This document shows, one piece after another, positions 8,438-16,114 of a stretch of DNA of 64,000 bases (position 1 is its first letter; each line of letters opens with the position of its first letter). The translations under genes and the position numbers were made by a program. Origin of the DNA: Motiliproteus sp965230185 (GTDB lineage Bacteria > Pseudomonadota > Gammaproteobacteria > Pseudomonadales > Balneatricaceae); NCBI GenBank assembly GCA_965230185.1, contig OZ245995.1, forward strand, positions 5,456,001 through 5,520,000, given 5' to 3'. Below the pieces are notes generated by a model, which saw only the letters and a program-made list of their open reading frames with translations, was not told the DNA's origin and did no database searches.

Positions 8438-9304
8438 ATGGCAGAAGCATCACGATTTCTGGTGGTCGAGGCCTATCCGGAAGCGGCTCGTCAGGAGCTG
8501 TCAGCCGGCGGCTGCAGCGACGCCAGCGAACTCTATAGCCGGGTACTGCAGCGCTGTGCCCCGGGATCCCTCATCGATATCGTCTGTGGCGCCGACCCTG
8601 ATGCCTCTCTGCCCACAGCTGAGCAGCTGCAGCAGTACGACGGCGTGGTCTGGACCGGTTCCAATCTGACCATCTACCAGGATGTCCCCGAGGTGAGCCG
8701 GCAGCTGGAGCTGTGTCGGGCGGTATTTCAGGCCGGCATTCCCCAGTTCGGCAGCTGCTGGGCGGCACAGATCGCCGTCACCGCGGCAGGCGGCCGCTGT
8801 GCGGCACACCCTGACGGCATCGAGTTCGGTATCGCCCGCAATATCCGCCTCAACAGCGACGGCCGGGGCCATCCGCTGTACAGCGATAAGAAAGCGGTGT
8901 TCGACGCCTTTATCAGCCACTACGACGAGATCACCCATCTGCCGGAAGGCGCCAAAGTACTCTGCTCCAACGACTACACCCGGGTGCAGGCGGTCACTGT
9001 CAGCTACCGGGGCGGCACCTTCTGGTCGGTGCAGTATCACCCGGAGTACGACCTGCACGAATTTGCCCGGCTGTGCTTCTGCCGACGCCAGCGACTGACC
9101 GATCTGGGCTTCTTCACCTCGCTGCAGGAAGCCGACCGCTTTATCGATCAGCTGGAAACCCTGCACCGCGAACCCGGGCGCCGGGACATCGCCTGGCAGC
9201 TGGGTATCAGCAGCGACATTACCAACCCGGATATCCGCCAGCGGGAGGTCCGCAACTGGATCAACCAGCTGGTGATCCCCAATAAGAAAAAACAGGCCGC
9301 CTGA
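8438..9304 (+). CDS. Class I glutamine amidotransferase-like hydrolase
   Basis: A 288-residue protein with a class I (triad) glutamine amidotransferase domain, as in GMP-synthase-like amidotransferases and gamma-glutamyl hydrolases. The nucleophile elbow is FGSCWAAQI (Cys107), and the His/Glu pair is in QYHPEYD (His201, Glu203). It is a stand-alone domain with no synthetase partner beside it, so it may hydrolyse a gamma-glutamyl amide or another amide rather than feed ammonia to a partner. About 80 C-terminal residues lie beyond the core domain. It is the first gene of a tight operon with an aldehyde dehydrogenase (53 bases) and an iron alcohol dehydrogenase, opposite an XRE-cupin regulator. 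A role in catabolism of an amine or glutamylated amine is inferred. Confidence 0.85.
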   Translation: MAEASRFLVVEAYPEAARQELSAGGCSDASELYSRVLQRCAPGSLIDIVCGADPDASLPTAEQLQQYDGVVWTGSNLTIYQDVPEVSRQLELCRAVFQAGIPQFGSCWAAQIAVTAAGGRCAAHPDGIEFGIARNIRLNSDGRGHPLYSDKKAVFDAFISHYDEITHLPEGAKVLCSNDYTRVQAVTVSYRGGTFWSVQYHPEYDLHEFARLCFCRRQRLTDLGFFTSLQEADRFIDQLETLHREPGRRDIAWQLGISSDITNPDIRQREVRNWINQLVIPNKKKQAA

Positions 9305-9357
9305 CCGCGCTCTACACTTAACTTGCCGGACAGGTCGGCTGACAGCGGAGACCCCTG

Positions 9358-10749
9358 ATGAGCAATATCCAGAAAACCGTTTCCCCCATCGACAACTCGG
9401 TGTACGTGGAGCGTGAATACGCCTCGGCAGAGCAGATCAGCGACGCCCTGAACCGCGCCCACACGGCACAACGCAACTGGCAGCAGGTCAGCTTGAGCGA
9501 ACGTAAGGCTCTCTGCAGCCGCGCCGTGGAAATATTTGAAAGCCGCCGCGAGCAGATCGCCGAAGAGCTGTGCTGGCAGATGGGACGCCCCATCCGCTAC
9601 GCCGCCGGAGAGGTGGGCAGCTTCGCCGATCGCTCCCGCTACATGATCTCGGTGGCCGAGGAGGCGTTGGCACCGCTGAAGACCAGCGAAAAGGAGGGGT
9701 TCCAGCGCTGGATCAGCCGCGAGCCAGCGGGCGTGGTGCTGGTGATCGCCCCCTGGAACTACCCGCTGCACACCCCCATCAACGCCATCATGCCGGCGCT
9801 GCTGGCTGGTAACAGCGTGCTTCTCAAGCACTCGGCCCAGACCCCTCTCTGCGCCGAACGCATTGCCGAGGCCTTCCACGACGCCGGCCTGCCTGCAGGA
9901 CTGCTCCAGGTGCTGCATATGAGCCACGACGCCACCGAAGCGGTGATCCGTTCACCTCAGGTCGGCGCCGTCGCCTTTACCGGCTCGGTGCCTGCCGGTG
10001 CGAAGGTGGAACGGGCCGCTGCCGGTCGCTTTATCCATGTCGGTCTTGAACTCGGCGGCAAGGACCCGGCCTATGTTCGCGCCGACGCCGATCTCGACCA
10101 CGCCGTGGAAAACACCGTCGACGGCGCCTTTTTCAACTCCGGGCAGTCCTGCTGTGGCATCGAACGGATCTACGTGCATGAATCGGTCTACCACCGCTAT
10201 GTGGAGAAATTTGTCGAGCTGGTGCGCCAGTACCGGCTCGGTCGCTCCGACGATCCCGAGACCACTCTGGGCCCGCTGGTGCGCGCCTCCGCCGCCGAAT
10301 TTGTCCGCGGCCAGATCGGTGAAGCGCTGGAACAGGGCGCCACCGCCCATATCGATCCCGCCGAGTTTGAGCTGGATCGCCCCGGCAGCGCCTATATGGC
10401 ACCGCAGGTACTGACCGGTGTTGATCACAGCATGCGGGTGATGACCGAGGAGAGTTTTGGTCCGGTGGTCGGCATCATGAAGGTCGGCTCCGACGAGGAA
10501 GCGGTGAAACTGATGAACGACAGTGAGTTCGGACTGACCGCCTCGGTGTTCAGCCGGGATATCGACGGCGCCGTGGCACTGGGCCAGCGGGTCGAAACCG
10601 GCACCTTCTTCGTTAACCGCTGCGACTATCTGGATCCGGAGCTGGCCTGGACCGGGGTCAAGAACACCGGCCGCGGCTGCACCCTGTCGAAGCTGGGCTT
10701 CGACGGCTTCACCCGTCCCAAATCTTTCCATATCAAGACAACCCTTTAA
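9358..10749 (+). CDS. NAD(P)+-dependent aldehyde dehydrogenase
   Basis: A 463-residue aldehyde dehydrogenase-superfamily enzyme that oxidises an aldehyde to the acid. Visible signature elements: the cofactor-fold motif APWNYP (about 131-136), FTGS (207-210), catalytic Glu231 in LELGGKDP, nucleophile Cys265 in NSGQSC, and EESFGPV near residue 364. Its length is slightly short for the family (usually 475-500), as in succinate-semialdehyde-type members. It lies seven bases before the iron alcohol dehydrogenase and 53 bases after the amidotransferase, so co-transcription is nearly certain. The pairing suggests an alcohol-aldehyde-acid or amine-aldehyde-acid sequence. The substrate cannot be named from sequence. 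Confidence 0.95.
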   Translation: MSNIQKTVSPIDNSVYVEREYASAEQISDALNRAHTAQRNWQQVSLSERKALCSRAVEIFESRREQIAEELCWQMGRPIRYAAGEVGSFADRSRYMISVAEEALAPLKTSEKEGFQRWISREPAGVVLVIAPWNYPLHTPINAIMPALLAGNSVLLKHSAQTPLCAERIAEAFHDAGLPAGLLQVLHMSHDATEAVIRSPQVGAVAFTGSVPAGAKVERAAAGRFIHVGLELGGKDPAYVRADADLDHAVENTVDGAFFNSGQSCCGIERIYVHESVYHRYVEKFVELVRQYRLGRSDDPETTLGPLVRASAAEFVRGQIGEALEQGATAHIDPAEFELDRPGSAYMAPQVLTGVDHSMRVMTEESFGPVVGIMKVGSDEEAVKLMNDSEFGLTASVFSRDIDGAVALGQRVETGTFFVNRCDYLDPELAWTGVKNTGRGCTLSKLGFDGFTRPKSFHIKTTL

Positions 10750-10759
10750 GAGGTGTGTG

Positions 10760-11917
10760 ATGACTGATCTGAACGCCAGCTGGAACTACCCCAACAGCAT
10801 TCGCGTCGGTGCCGGACGTATCCGCGAACTGGCCGATGCCTGCAAGAGCCTCGGTATCCGCGCCCCGCTGCTGATCACGGACCCCGGCCTGGCCGCACTG
10901 CCGATGGTCACCGAAGCCGTTGCCGCCTGTAACTCAGCCGGTCTGCGCTGCGGACTGTTCAGCGATATTCAGGGCAACCCCACCGGCGGCAATGTCGAAG
11001 CCGGCGTCGCCGCCTTTAAAGCGGGTGATCATGACGGTGTCATTGCCTTCGGCGGCGGTTCTGGTCTCGACGCCGCCAAGGCGGTAGCGCTGATGGCCGG
11101 TCAGGAGCGGCCGCTGTGGGACTTCGAGGATGTCGGCGACAACTGGACCCGGGTCAACGAAGCCGGGGTGGCGCCGATTATCGCCGTGCCCACCACCGCC
11201 GGTACCGGCTCGGAAGTGGGTCGCGCCTCGGTAATCACCGACGAGGAGCGGCATGTGAAGAAGATCATCTTCCATCCGAAGATGCTGCCGCAGGAGGTGA
11301 TTCTGGATCCACAACTGACCACCGGCCTGCCGCCCCATATCACCGCCGCCACCGGAATGGATGCGCTGTCCCACAGTCTGGAAGCGCTGTGCTCGCCCTT
11401 CTATCACCCCATGGCCGAGGGTATCGCCGTCGAAGGCATCCGGCTGGTGAAGGAATATCTGCCACGGGCGGTGGCCGATGGTAACGATATCGAGGCCCGC
11501 ACCCAGATGCTGGTGGCCTCCAGCATGGGCGCCACCGCCTTCCAGAAAGGGCTGGGCGGCATGCACGCCATCGCTCATTCGCTGGGGGCGTTGTACGGCG
11601 CTCATCACGGTCTGCTTAATGCCATCCTGATGCCTTACGTGCTGGAGGCCAACCGGTCAGTCATCGAGGAGCGCATCGAACGACTGAGCCGCTATCTGGA
11701 TCTGCCGGAGCCCGGTTTTGACGGATTCCTCGGCTGGGTACTGGAGATGCGGGACCGATTGCAGATACCCCACACCCTGGCCGCCATCGATATTGATGAC
11801 ACTCAGGCGGAACTGGTTGGAAAGATGTCGGCCGCAGACCCGTCCGCCGGCGGCAATCCGATATCCTTCAGTGCAGACGAGTATCAGCAGATCTTCTGCC
11901 AGGCCGTTCACGGCTGA
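10760..11917 (+). CDS. Iron-containing alcohol dehydrogenase
   Basis: A 385-residue group III (iron-dependent) alcohol dehydrogenase. It has the nucleotide-binding motif GGGSGLDAAKAVA near residue 95, PTTAGTGSEV near 150, and metal-ligand segments GMDALSHSLEAL and GGMHAIAHSLGAL followed by GAHHG. It would interconvert an alcohol and aldehyde or ketone with NAD(P). I prefer ATG 10760 (AAGAGG just upstream); an in-frame GTG lies immediately before it at 10757. It is the third and last gene of the amidotransferase-ALDH-ADH operon, which ends at an intrinsic terminator about 120 bases downstream. Confidence 0.95.
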   Translation: MTDLNASWNYPNSIRVGAGRIRELADACKSLGIRAPLLITDPGLAALPMVTEAVAACNSAGLRCGLFSDIQGNPTGGNVEAGVAAFKAGDHDGVIAFGGGSGLDAAKAVALMAGQERPLWDFEDVGDNWTRVNEAGVAPIIAVPTTAGTGSEVGRASVITDEERHVKKIIFHPKMLPQEVILDPQLTTGLPPHITAATGMDALSHSLEALCSPFYHPMAEGIAVEGIRLVKEYLPRAVADGNDIEARTQMLVASSMGATAFQKGLGGMHAIAHSLGALYGAHHGLLNAILMPYVLEANRSVIEERIERLSRYLDLPEPGFDGFLGWVLEMRDRLQIPHTLAAIDIDDTQAELVGKMSAADPSAGGNPISFSADEYQQIFCQAVHG

Positions 11918-12033
11918 GTCTGAAGATCGGGTATCAACAGAACCATTAAAGCCTGATTTACAGGTCCTCCTCCACGGGCCTTAGTCGGACTTTTCGGAAG
12001 GTCCGGCTTCTGGCTGCCAGACATTGGTGGTGC

Positions 12034-12069
12034 GGCGTATCTCCATGCCAGAGATACGCCTCTTTTTTT
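12034..12069 (+). terminator. Rho-independent terminator of ALDH/ADH operon
   Basis: Perfect 10-bp stem GGCGTATCTC (12034-12043) / GAGATACGCC (12051-12060) with loop CATGCCA, followed by TCTTTTTTT at 12061-12069. A smaller stem with a TCGG-type loop lies just upstream (CGGAC 11986-11990 / GTCCG 12001-12005). It sits about 120 bases after the alcohol dehydrogenase stop codon. Confidence 0.85.
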
Positions 12070-12173
12070 GATGCCCTGCTGAAACATCAGATGAACGATT
12101 CTCGCCACGGCAGAGCCGGAGTTACCGTCAGCTGCTCCGGCGCCGGTCCCGGACCGGCATCTGCGGCAGGTTT

Positions 12174-12206
12174 GGGCGGACTTTCCTCAGAGTCCGCCCT
12201 TTTTTA
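12174..12206 (+). terminator. Second Rho-independent terminator
   Basis: Stem GGGCGGACT (12174-12182) / AGTCCGCCC (12191-12199), 8-base loop, then T x7 at 12200-12206. It is 105 bases beyond the first terminator and 62 bases before the HAD gene. The segment between the two terminators (12070-12173) has no ORF and could encode a short RNA, or this may be a back-up terminator. Confidence 0.85.
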
Positions 12207-12268
12207 CCAGCCGGGTCAACGATGCTGCCCCCTGTTCCGCGACTTTCGACTCCTTTAAGAGACCTCCC

Positions 12269-12997
12269 ATGAATCCTGCTGCATCCACGATCCGCCTGGT
12301 GATCTTTGACTATGACGGCGTCATCGCCGACAGCCTGTCACTCTGTCTCGAGGCCGCCGAGAAAGCCGCCAGGCTACTGGGGCGTCCGACCCGACTGGAC
12401 GCCGATATCTGGGATCGGCTGCCGCGGGTTACCTTTGACGACCTGGCTACAGAACTGGGATTCAGGGGAGACGAAGTCAATGCCTTCAGTCGCTATATCT
12501 TCAATTACACCCAGGCGCCCGGGGACTGGCCGCGACTGTTTCCGGGGATCGAATCCCTGCTGCTTCAGCTGTCGGACCGGCTGCCACTACAGATTCTGTC
12601 CGCCAGCTCGTCCCGTGCCATCGGCAATGTACTGCGTAATGAAGGGCTGATACACACAATCCGGGCGATCTCGGGTGGCGATCAGGTGGGCAGCAAAACC
12701 GAGAAGCTGAGACGAATTCTGCAACAGGCGGACTGCGCGCCCGAACAGGCTCTGATGGTGGGGGATTCGATCAGTGATATCGAGGCGGCCAGGGCCTGTG
12801 GAGTGCGGGCGGTGGCGGTCAGCTGGGGCTGGCAGCCGCTATCCCGATTGCGGGCAGCGGAGCCGGATTTTATGATCGACCGGCCGCTGCAGCTGCTGGA
12901 GATCTGCAGGCCTGGCGCCACCGAGGGCTGCCAGTTGTCCGGCAGCCGGAGCGGGTTCTCCCGCGACCGGCACGCTGTTTCCGAAGATCAGTGCTGA
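12269..12997 (+). CDS. HAD-family hydrolase (phosphatase-like)
   Basis: A 242-residue haloacid dehalogenase-superfamily hydrolase of the phosphoglycolate-phosphatase/beta-phosphoglucomutase type, with an alpha-helical cap. Motif I is FDYDGVIADS (about residues 12-21), motif II the ILSASSS segment (about 110), the motif III lysine lies in GSKTEKLRR, and motif IV is MVGDSISDIEAA (about 166). It dephosphorylates an unidentified small phosphate ester in the cytoplasm. The C-terminal 30 residues beyond the fold are probably unstructured. The gene ends by overlapping the convergent small membrane gene by ten bases. It follows two terminators, so it should have its own promoter. Confidence 0.88.
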   Translation: MNPAASTIRLVIFDYDGVIADSLSLCLEAAEKAARLLGRPTRLDADIWDRLPRVTFDDLATELGFRGDEVNAFSRYIFNYTQAPGDWPRLFPGIESLLLQLSDRLPLQILSASSSRAIGNVLRNEGLIHTIRAISGGDQVGSKTEKLRRILQQADCAPEQALMVGDSISDIEAARACGVRAVAVSWGWQPLSRLRAAEPDFMIDRPLQLLEICRPGATEGCQLSGSRSGFSRDRHAVSEDQC

Positions 12998-13263
12998 TCC
13001 TCGTTGTCTTTTTTAGAAGTGTCATCCAGATCGGAGAAATCCATCCGCGGCAGATTGGCCCGGCTGATCATAATCAGCACAAAGCCGCAGGTGAAAAAGA
13101 AGAAGGTCGACGCCAGATAGCTGGCGGTGACGATATGCTGGCTGCCCAGTTCCTGATACTTGAACCACAACATCACCAGACAGAACAGCGACAGCAGTTC
13201 GCTGAGCACCCCCGCCCCCATAGACACTTTCTGTAAAAAAGTCATTCTGTGCATAACAATCAT
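12988..13263 (-). CDS. Small two-helix membrane protein, unknown
   Basis: A 91-residue protein with two predicted transmembrane helices: GAGVLSELLSLFCLVMLWF and YLASTFFFFTCGFVLIMIS. A charged C-terminal tail (DFSDLDDTSKKDNEDQH) is probably cytoplasmic. I recognise no family. I place the start at 13263 because the longer frame would overlap the upstream broken binding-protein gene; an ATG at 13254 is an alternative. It begins 12 bases after that remnant and overlaps the convergent HAD gene by ten bases. Confidence 0.6.
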   Translation of the reverse strand: MIVMHRMTFLQKVSMGAGVLSELLSLFCLVMLWFKYQELGSQHIVTASYLASTFFFFTCGFVLIMISRANLPRMDFSDLDDTSKKDNEDQH

Positions 13264-13274
13264 ACCGCCAGTAA

Positions 13275-13709
13275 TCAGGAAGCGCTGATCATACCATTGT
13301 AGCGGTCTGAATATCGGTAATCCGATCTCCACAGTTGATCCAGGTCGTCTGCATCCCGATCAGCACCGCTCAGAACTCCGCACTGGAACTTCTGTTCAGC
13401 ATTGAGGTAACGATCGCAGAGCCCGGACTCCTGTAATCGGATTAATCCCCGCTCAAACACCCCGAGCATTCGGGACGCCTCCGGATGAGCCCGGGAAAAG
13501 ATCAGATAGTACGCCGTTCTGTGGAAAACCCGTGGATGATGGGTCAACTGCGCGGAAATATCCTGACTGAAGGCAGTTTCCGTCTCGTGATAACCCACCA
13601 GCCGGACTTCAGGAAACAGGTCAGCCGCTCCCGGTGATGACGAGCCGGTTCCCCCGGGCCGGTCCGCGCCGGCGTGATAGCTCTCGAAAGACACTGGAGC
13701 ACACCACAA
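13275..13709 (-). pseudogene. Remnant of a periplasmic substrate-binding protein
   Basis: An open stretch of about 144 codons whose second half matches the C-terminal lobe of SBP_bac_3-type binding proteins: YYLIFSRAHPEASRML, then VFERGLIRLQESG, the same pattern seen at the ends of the intact binding proteins in this window. The first lobe and signal peptide are missing. The frame begins only after an in-frame TGA near 13757, and the only starts are non-ATG (TTG at 13709). An AAGGAGG sequence lies near 13755 with no start codon at the proper distance. I read it as a truncated, decayed paralogue; a short real protein cannot be fully excluded. Confidence 0.6.
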
Positions 13710-13945
13710 TCCTGCCCCGGACTCGACGGAGACTGGCCGGTACCGATTGTCCCTCCTTATCAGTCAGGCACAGCGACTGAGTAACCACAACCCGGGTATT
13801 TTGTCGTGATTTCACAACCTTTGCGAAACCCGCCTGCAGGCGTTGAACCGGGCGAAGCGGCCACTGCCAGCCGGCACGGATACAACAGGGTGGTTTCCGA
13901 TGATCTGGTCTACATTGAAGGGAACTGAGATGAGACAGGATCGCT

Positions 13946-15082
13946 ATGACACAGCTTCACTATATCGGTCGTGACCTGCAGTCGCTGGCCCAGCTTGATA
14001 TCACCATTCCCGACGGCTGTATGCTGGCCAGCAGCGACAAGTTGCCTGACAAAGAAGCTATCGGGGAGCTGGTACTGTTCGATACCGGCAACTTTGAAAG
14101 CTTCGGCGAGCAATCCTGCCGGGACTACATTCGGACCACCAGTGATGCCGGCATTCCGGTGATCATGGTCTGGTCTTCCGACAACGATCATCAGATGCTG
14201 GCCATGGACTGCGGTTGTGCGGACTTTATCTGTCCACCTTTTCATCGCCCGGTGGTCCGCAGCAAGATACGCACCCATCTGAAACTGGCCGCAACGCTGA
14301 CGCATCAGGCCACTGAAGGCACTCCGGCCGATATCTTCAACGGCACCATCGTCGATTTTCGCAACGAACTGGCTGCCGTTCAGGATGCGGCCATACTCTG
14401 TCTGGCAGCCATCGCCAGAGTCAGAGATCACTCCACCGGCAACCATATTCTGCGCACTCAGCACTATGTGCGCTCGCTGGCCGAGCATCTGCGCCATCAC
14501 CCCCGTTTTGAAGCAGAGCTGGATGACGACGAGATGGTGGAGCTGCTCTATAAGACCGCCTCGCTGCATGATATCGGTAAGGTCGCCATTCCCGATGCGA
14601 TCTTGCAGAAACCGGGCCGGCTGACGCCCGGAGAGTACGAGATTATGAAGCAGCATTCCGAGATCGGCTACAGGGCACTGCGTACCGCCGAGCAACTGCT
14701 GGAAAACAGTGTCTGCAGGAACGCCGCGCGGTTTCTGAAAATCGGTCAGCAGGTCACTCGCAGCCACCACGAACGCTGGGACGGCGAAGGTTATCCACAG
14801 GGACTGAAGGGGCCGCAGATTCCGGTGGTGGCACGGCTGATGGCGGTGGCTGATGTCTATGATGCGGTGGTGTCCCGACGCCCTTACAAGGAGGCCAGGC
14901 CCCACCAGCTGGCGGTGGAGGTGTTGCAGAACGGTCGCGGCAGCCACTTCGATCCCGCTGTCGTCGATGCTTTTATGGAGCTGGAAAAGACCTTTGAACA
15001 GATCTCCGGCATTCTCGAACAGCGCTTCCCATCACTGGCGAAACTGACCCTGCACTCTATCGACGGTCTGCTGCCGGACTGA
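13946..15082 (+). CDS. HD-GYP phosphodiesterase with degenerate receiver domain
   Basis: A 378-residue cytoplasmic protein. Residues about 1-120 look like a response-regulator receiver domain (possible phospho-acceptor Asp46 in LVLFDTGNF), but the invariant switch lysine is absent (ICPPFHRP where KPF is expected) and the N-terminal acidic pair is missing. Residues about 145-345 are an HD-GYP domain with the metal dyad in LHDIGKVAIPD (His208, Asp209) and the GYP motif HHERWDGEGYP (274-284), so it should hydrolyse cyclic di-GMP. It is preceded by about 130 bases of non-coding DNA. No kinase is adjacent. The HD-GYP assignment is secure; phospho-regulation is doubtful. Confidence 0.92.
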   Translation: MTQLHYIGRDLQSLAQLDITIPDGCMLASSDKLPDKEAIGELVLFDTGNFESFGEQSCRDYIRTTSDAGIPVIMVWSSDNDHQMLAMDCGCADFICPPFHRPVVRSKIRTHLKLAATLTHQATEGTPADIFNGTIVDFRNELAAVQDAAILCLAAIARVRDHSTGNHILRTQHYVRSLAEHLRHHPRFEAELDDDEMVELLYKTASLHDIGKVAIPDAILQKPGRLTPGEYEIMKQHSEIGYRALRTAEQLLENSVCRNAARFLKIGQQVTRSHHERWDGEGYPQGLKGPQIPVVARLMAVADVYDAVVSRRPYKEARPHQLAVEVLQNGRGSHFDPAVVDAFMELEKTFEQISGILEQRFPSLAKLTLHSIDGLLPD

Positions 15083-15090
15083 TCTGTCGG

Positions 15091-16035
15091 TCAGCGCTGG
15101 CGCCAGTTTTCATAGCAGCAAACAGCCGCGGCCAGATCCTCCAGAGAAGCTCCTACCGATTTAAACAGGGTAATCTGCTCATCGGAGCCGCGGCCCGGAT
15201 GCTCACCGCGCACCAGCTCCGCCAGTTCAGCCCGGATATCGGCCGCCCGGAAACTACCGTTCTGTATCGGAATCAGCAGATCACCGGCTTCGGCCAGCAC
15301 CCCATCCCGTGTATCGGCGAACACCTCGGCGCTCGCCACCAGCCGATCGTCACTCTCACGCATATGGGGCTTAAAGCCCCCCACCAGATCAATATGGGTG
15401 CCGGGTCGGACCCACTCCCCCTGCACCAGCGGTTGTTCCGACATGGTGCTGCAGCTGACGATATCAGCCCAGCCAACTCCCTGCGCTATGGAGGTTTCCA
15501 GTTGCGCATCCAGCCCCGAGCGGCGGTAATGTTCCACCACTCTGGCCGCTTTCTCCGGGTTACGCCCCCAGACTCTCACTTCGCTGATCGGTCGCACCGA
15601 ACGGTGAGCGAAGGCCAGATTTTCGGCCATCCGGCCACTGCCGACAATCAGCAGTCGGCTGGCATCCTGTCGGCTCAGGTAGCGGCTGGCCAGCGCCGAA
15701 GCGCCGGCGGTTCGGCGGGCGGTCAGCTCCCCGGCATCCAGTACAGCCAGCTGAGCACCGGTTTTGCCGTCCATCAGCAGATAGCTGCCCATAATCGACG
15801 GCAGCTGTCGGCGGTAATTGTCGGGATAGACATTGACCAGCTTCATGCCGGCATAACGGCCCGGCGTCCAGGCCGGCATGATCAGCATGGTGGCATCGGC
15901 CTGGCCCGGCAGTTTCATGGTATGGTGATGGCGAACCGGAGCCTCGCAGCCGCCGCGGAACATTTCTGCCAGAGCGTCAATGATGCTGTCCCAGTCCAGC
16001 TGCTCACGAATCTGTTCGGCGCTGATAAACTGCAT
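15091..16035 (-). CDS. Ornithine cyclodeaminase/mu-crystallin family (probable pyrroline-2-carboxylate reductase)
   Basis: A 314-residue NAD(P)-binding protein of the OCD/mu-crystallin family (family length 310-350). It shows the N-terminal substrate region (RHHHTMKLPG), the Rossmann motif VGSGRMAENLAF, and HIDLVGGFKPHMRE near the C-terminal half. It follows, on the same strand, a proline-racemase-family gene with a Ser/Cys active site. In characterised trans-3-hydroxy-L-proline pathways an OCD-family protein is the delta1-pyrroline-2-carboxylate reductase making proline, so that role is inferred rather than ornithine deamination. The start at 16035 gives the normal family N-terminus (MQFISAEQIRE); an upstream extension would run into the neighbour. 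Confidence 0.88.
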   Translation of the reverse strand: MQFISAEQIREQLDWDSIIDALAEMFRGGCEAPVRHHHTMKLPGQADATMLIMPAWTPGRYAGMKLVNVYPDNYRRQLPSIMGSYLLMDGKTGAQLAVLDAGELTARRTAGASALASRYLSRQDASRLLIVGSGRMAENLAFAHRSVRPISEVRVWGRNPEKAARVVEHYRRSGLDAQLETSIAQGVGWADIVSCSTMSEQPLVQGEWVRPGTHIDLVGGFKPHMRESDDRLVASAEVFADTRDGVLAEAGDLLIPIQNGSFRAADIRAELAELVRGEHPGRGSDEQITLFKSVGASLEDLAAAVCCYENWRQR

Positions 16036-16070
16036 GGTGCTGAGCCTGTTGTCAGATAATCTTAGAGGGG

Positions 16071-16102
16071 TCACATCAGGCGTTCTGTACCCTCTGATGT
16101 GA
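16071..16102 (-). terminator. stem-loop after proline-racemase-family gene, no U-tract
   Basis: TCACATCAG (16071-16079) pairs with CTGATGTGA (16094-16102), a perfect 9-bp stem 12 bases after the stop codon, inside the 79-base gap before the OCD gene. There is no T-run. It may set the relative expression of the two genes. Confidence 0.4.
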
Positions 16103-16114
16103 TTCGGCCGCTTA

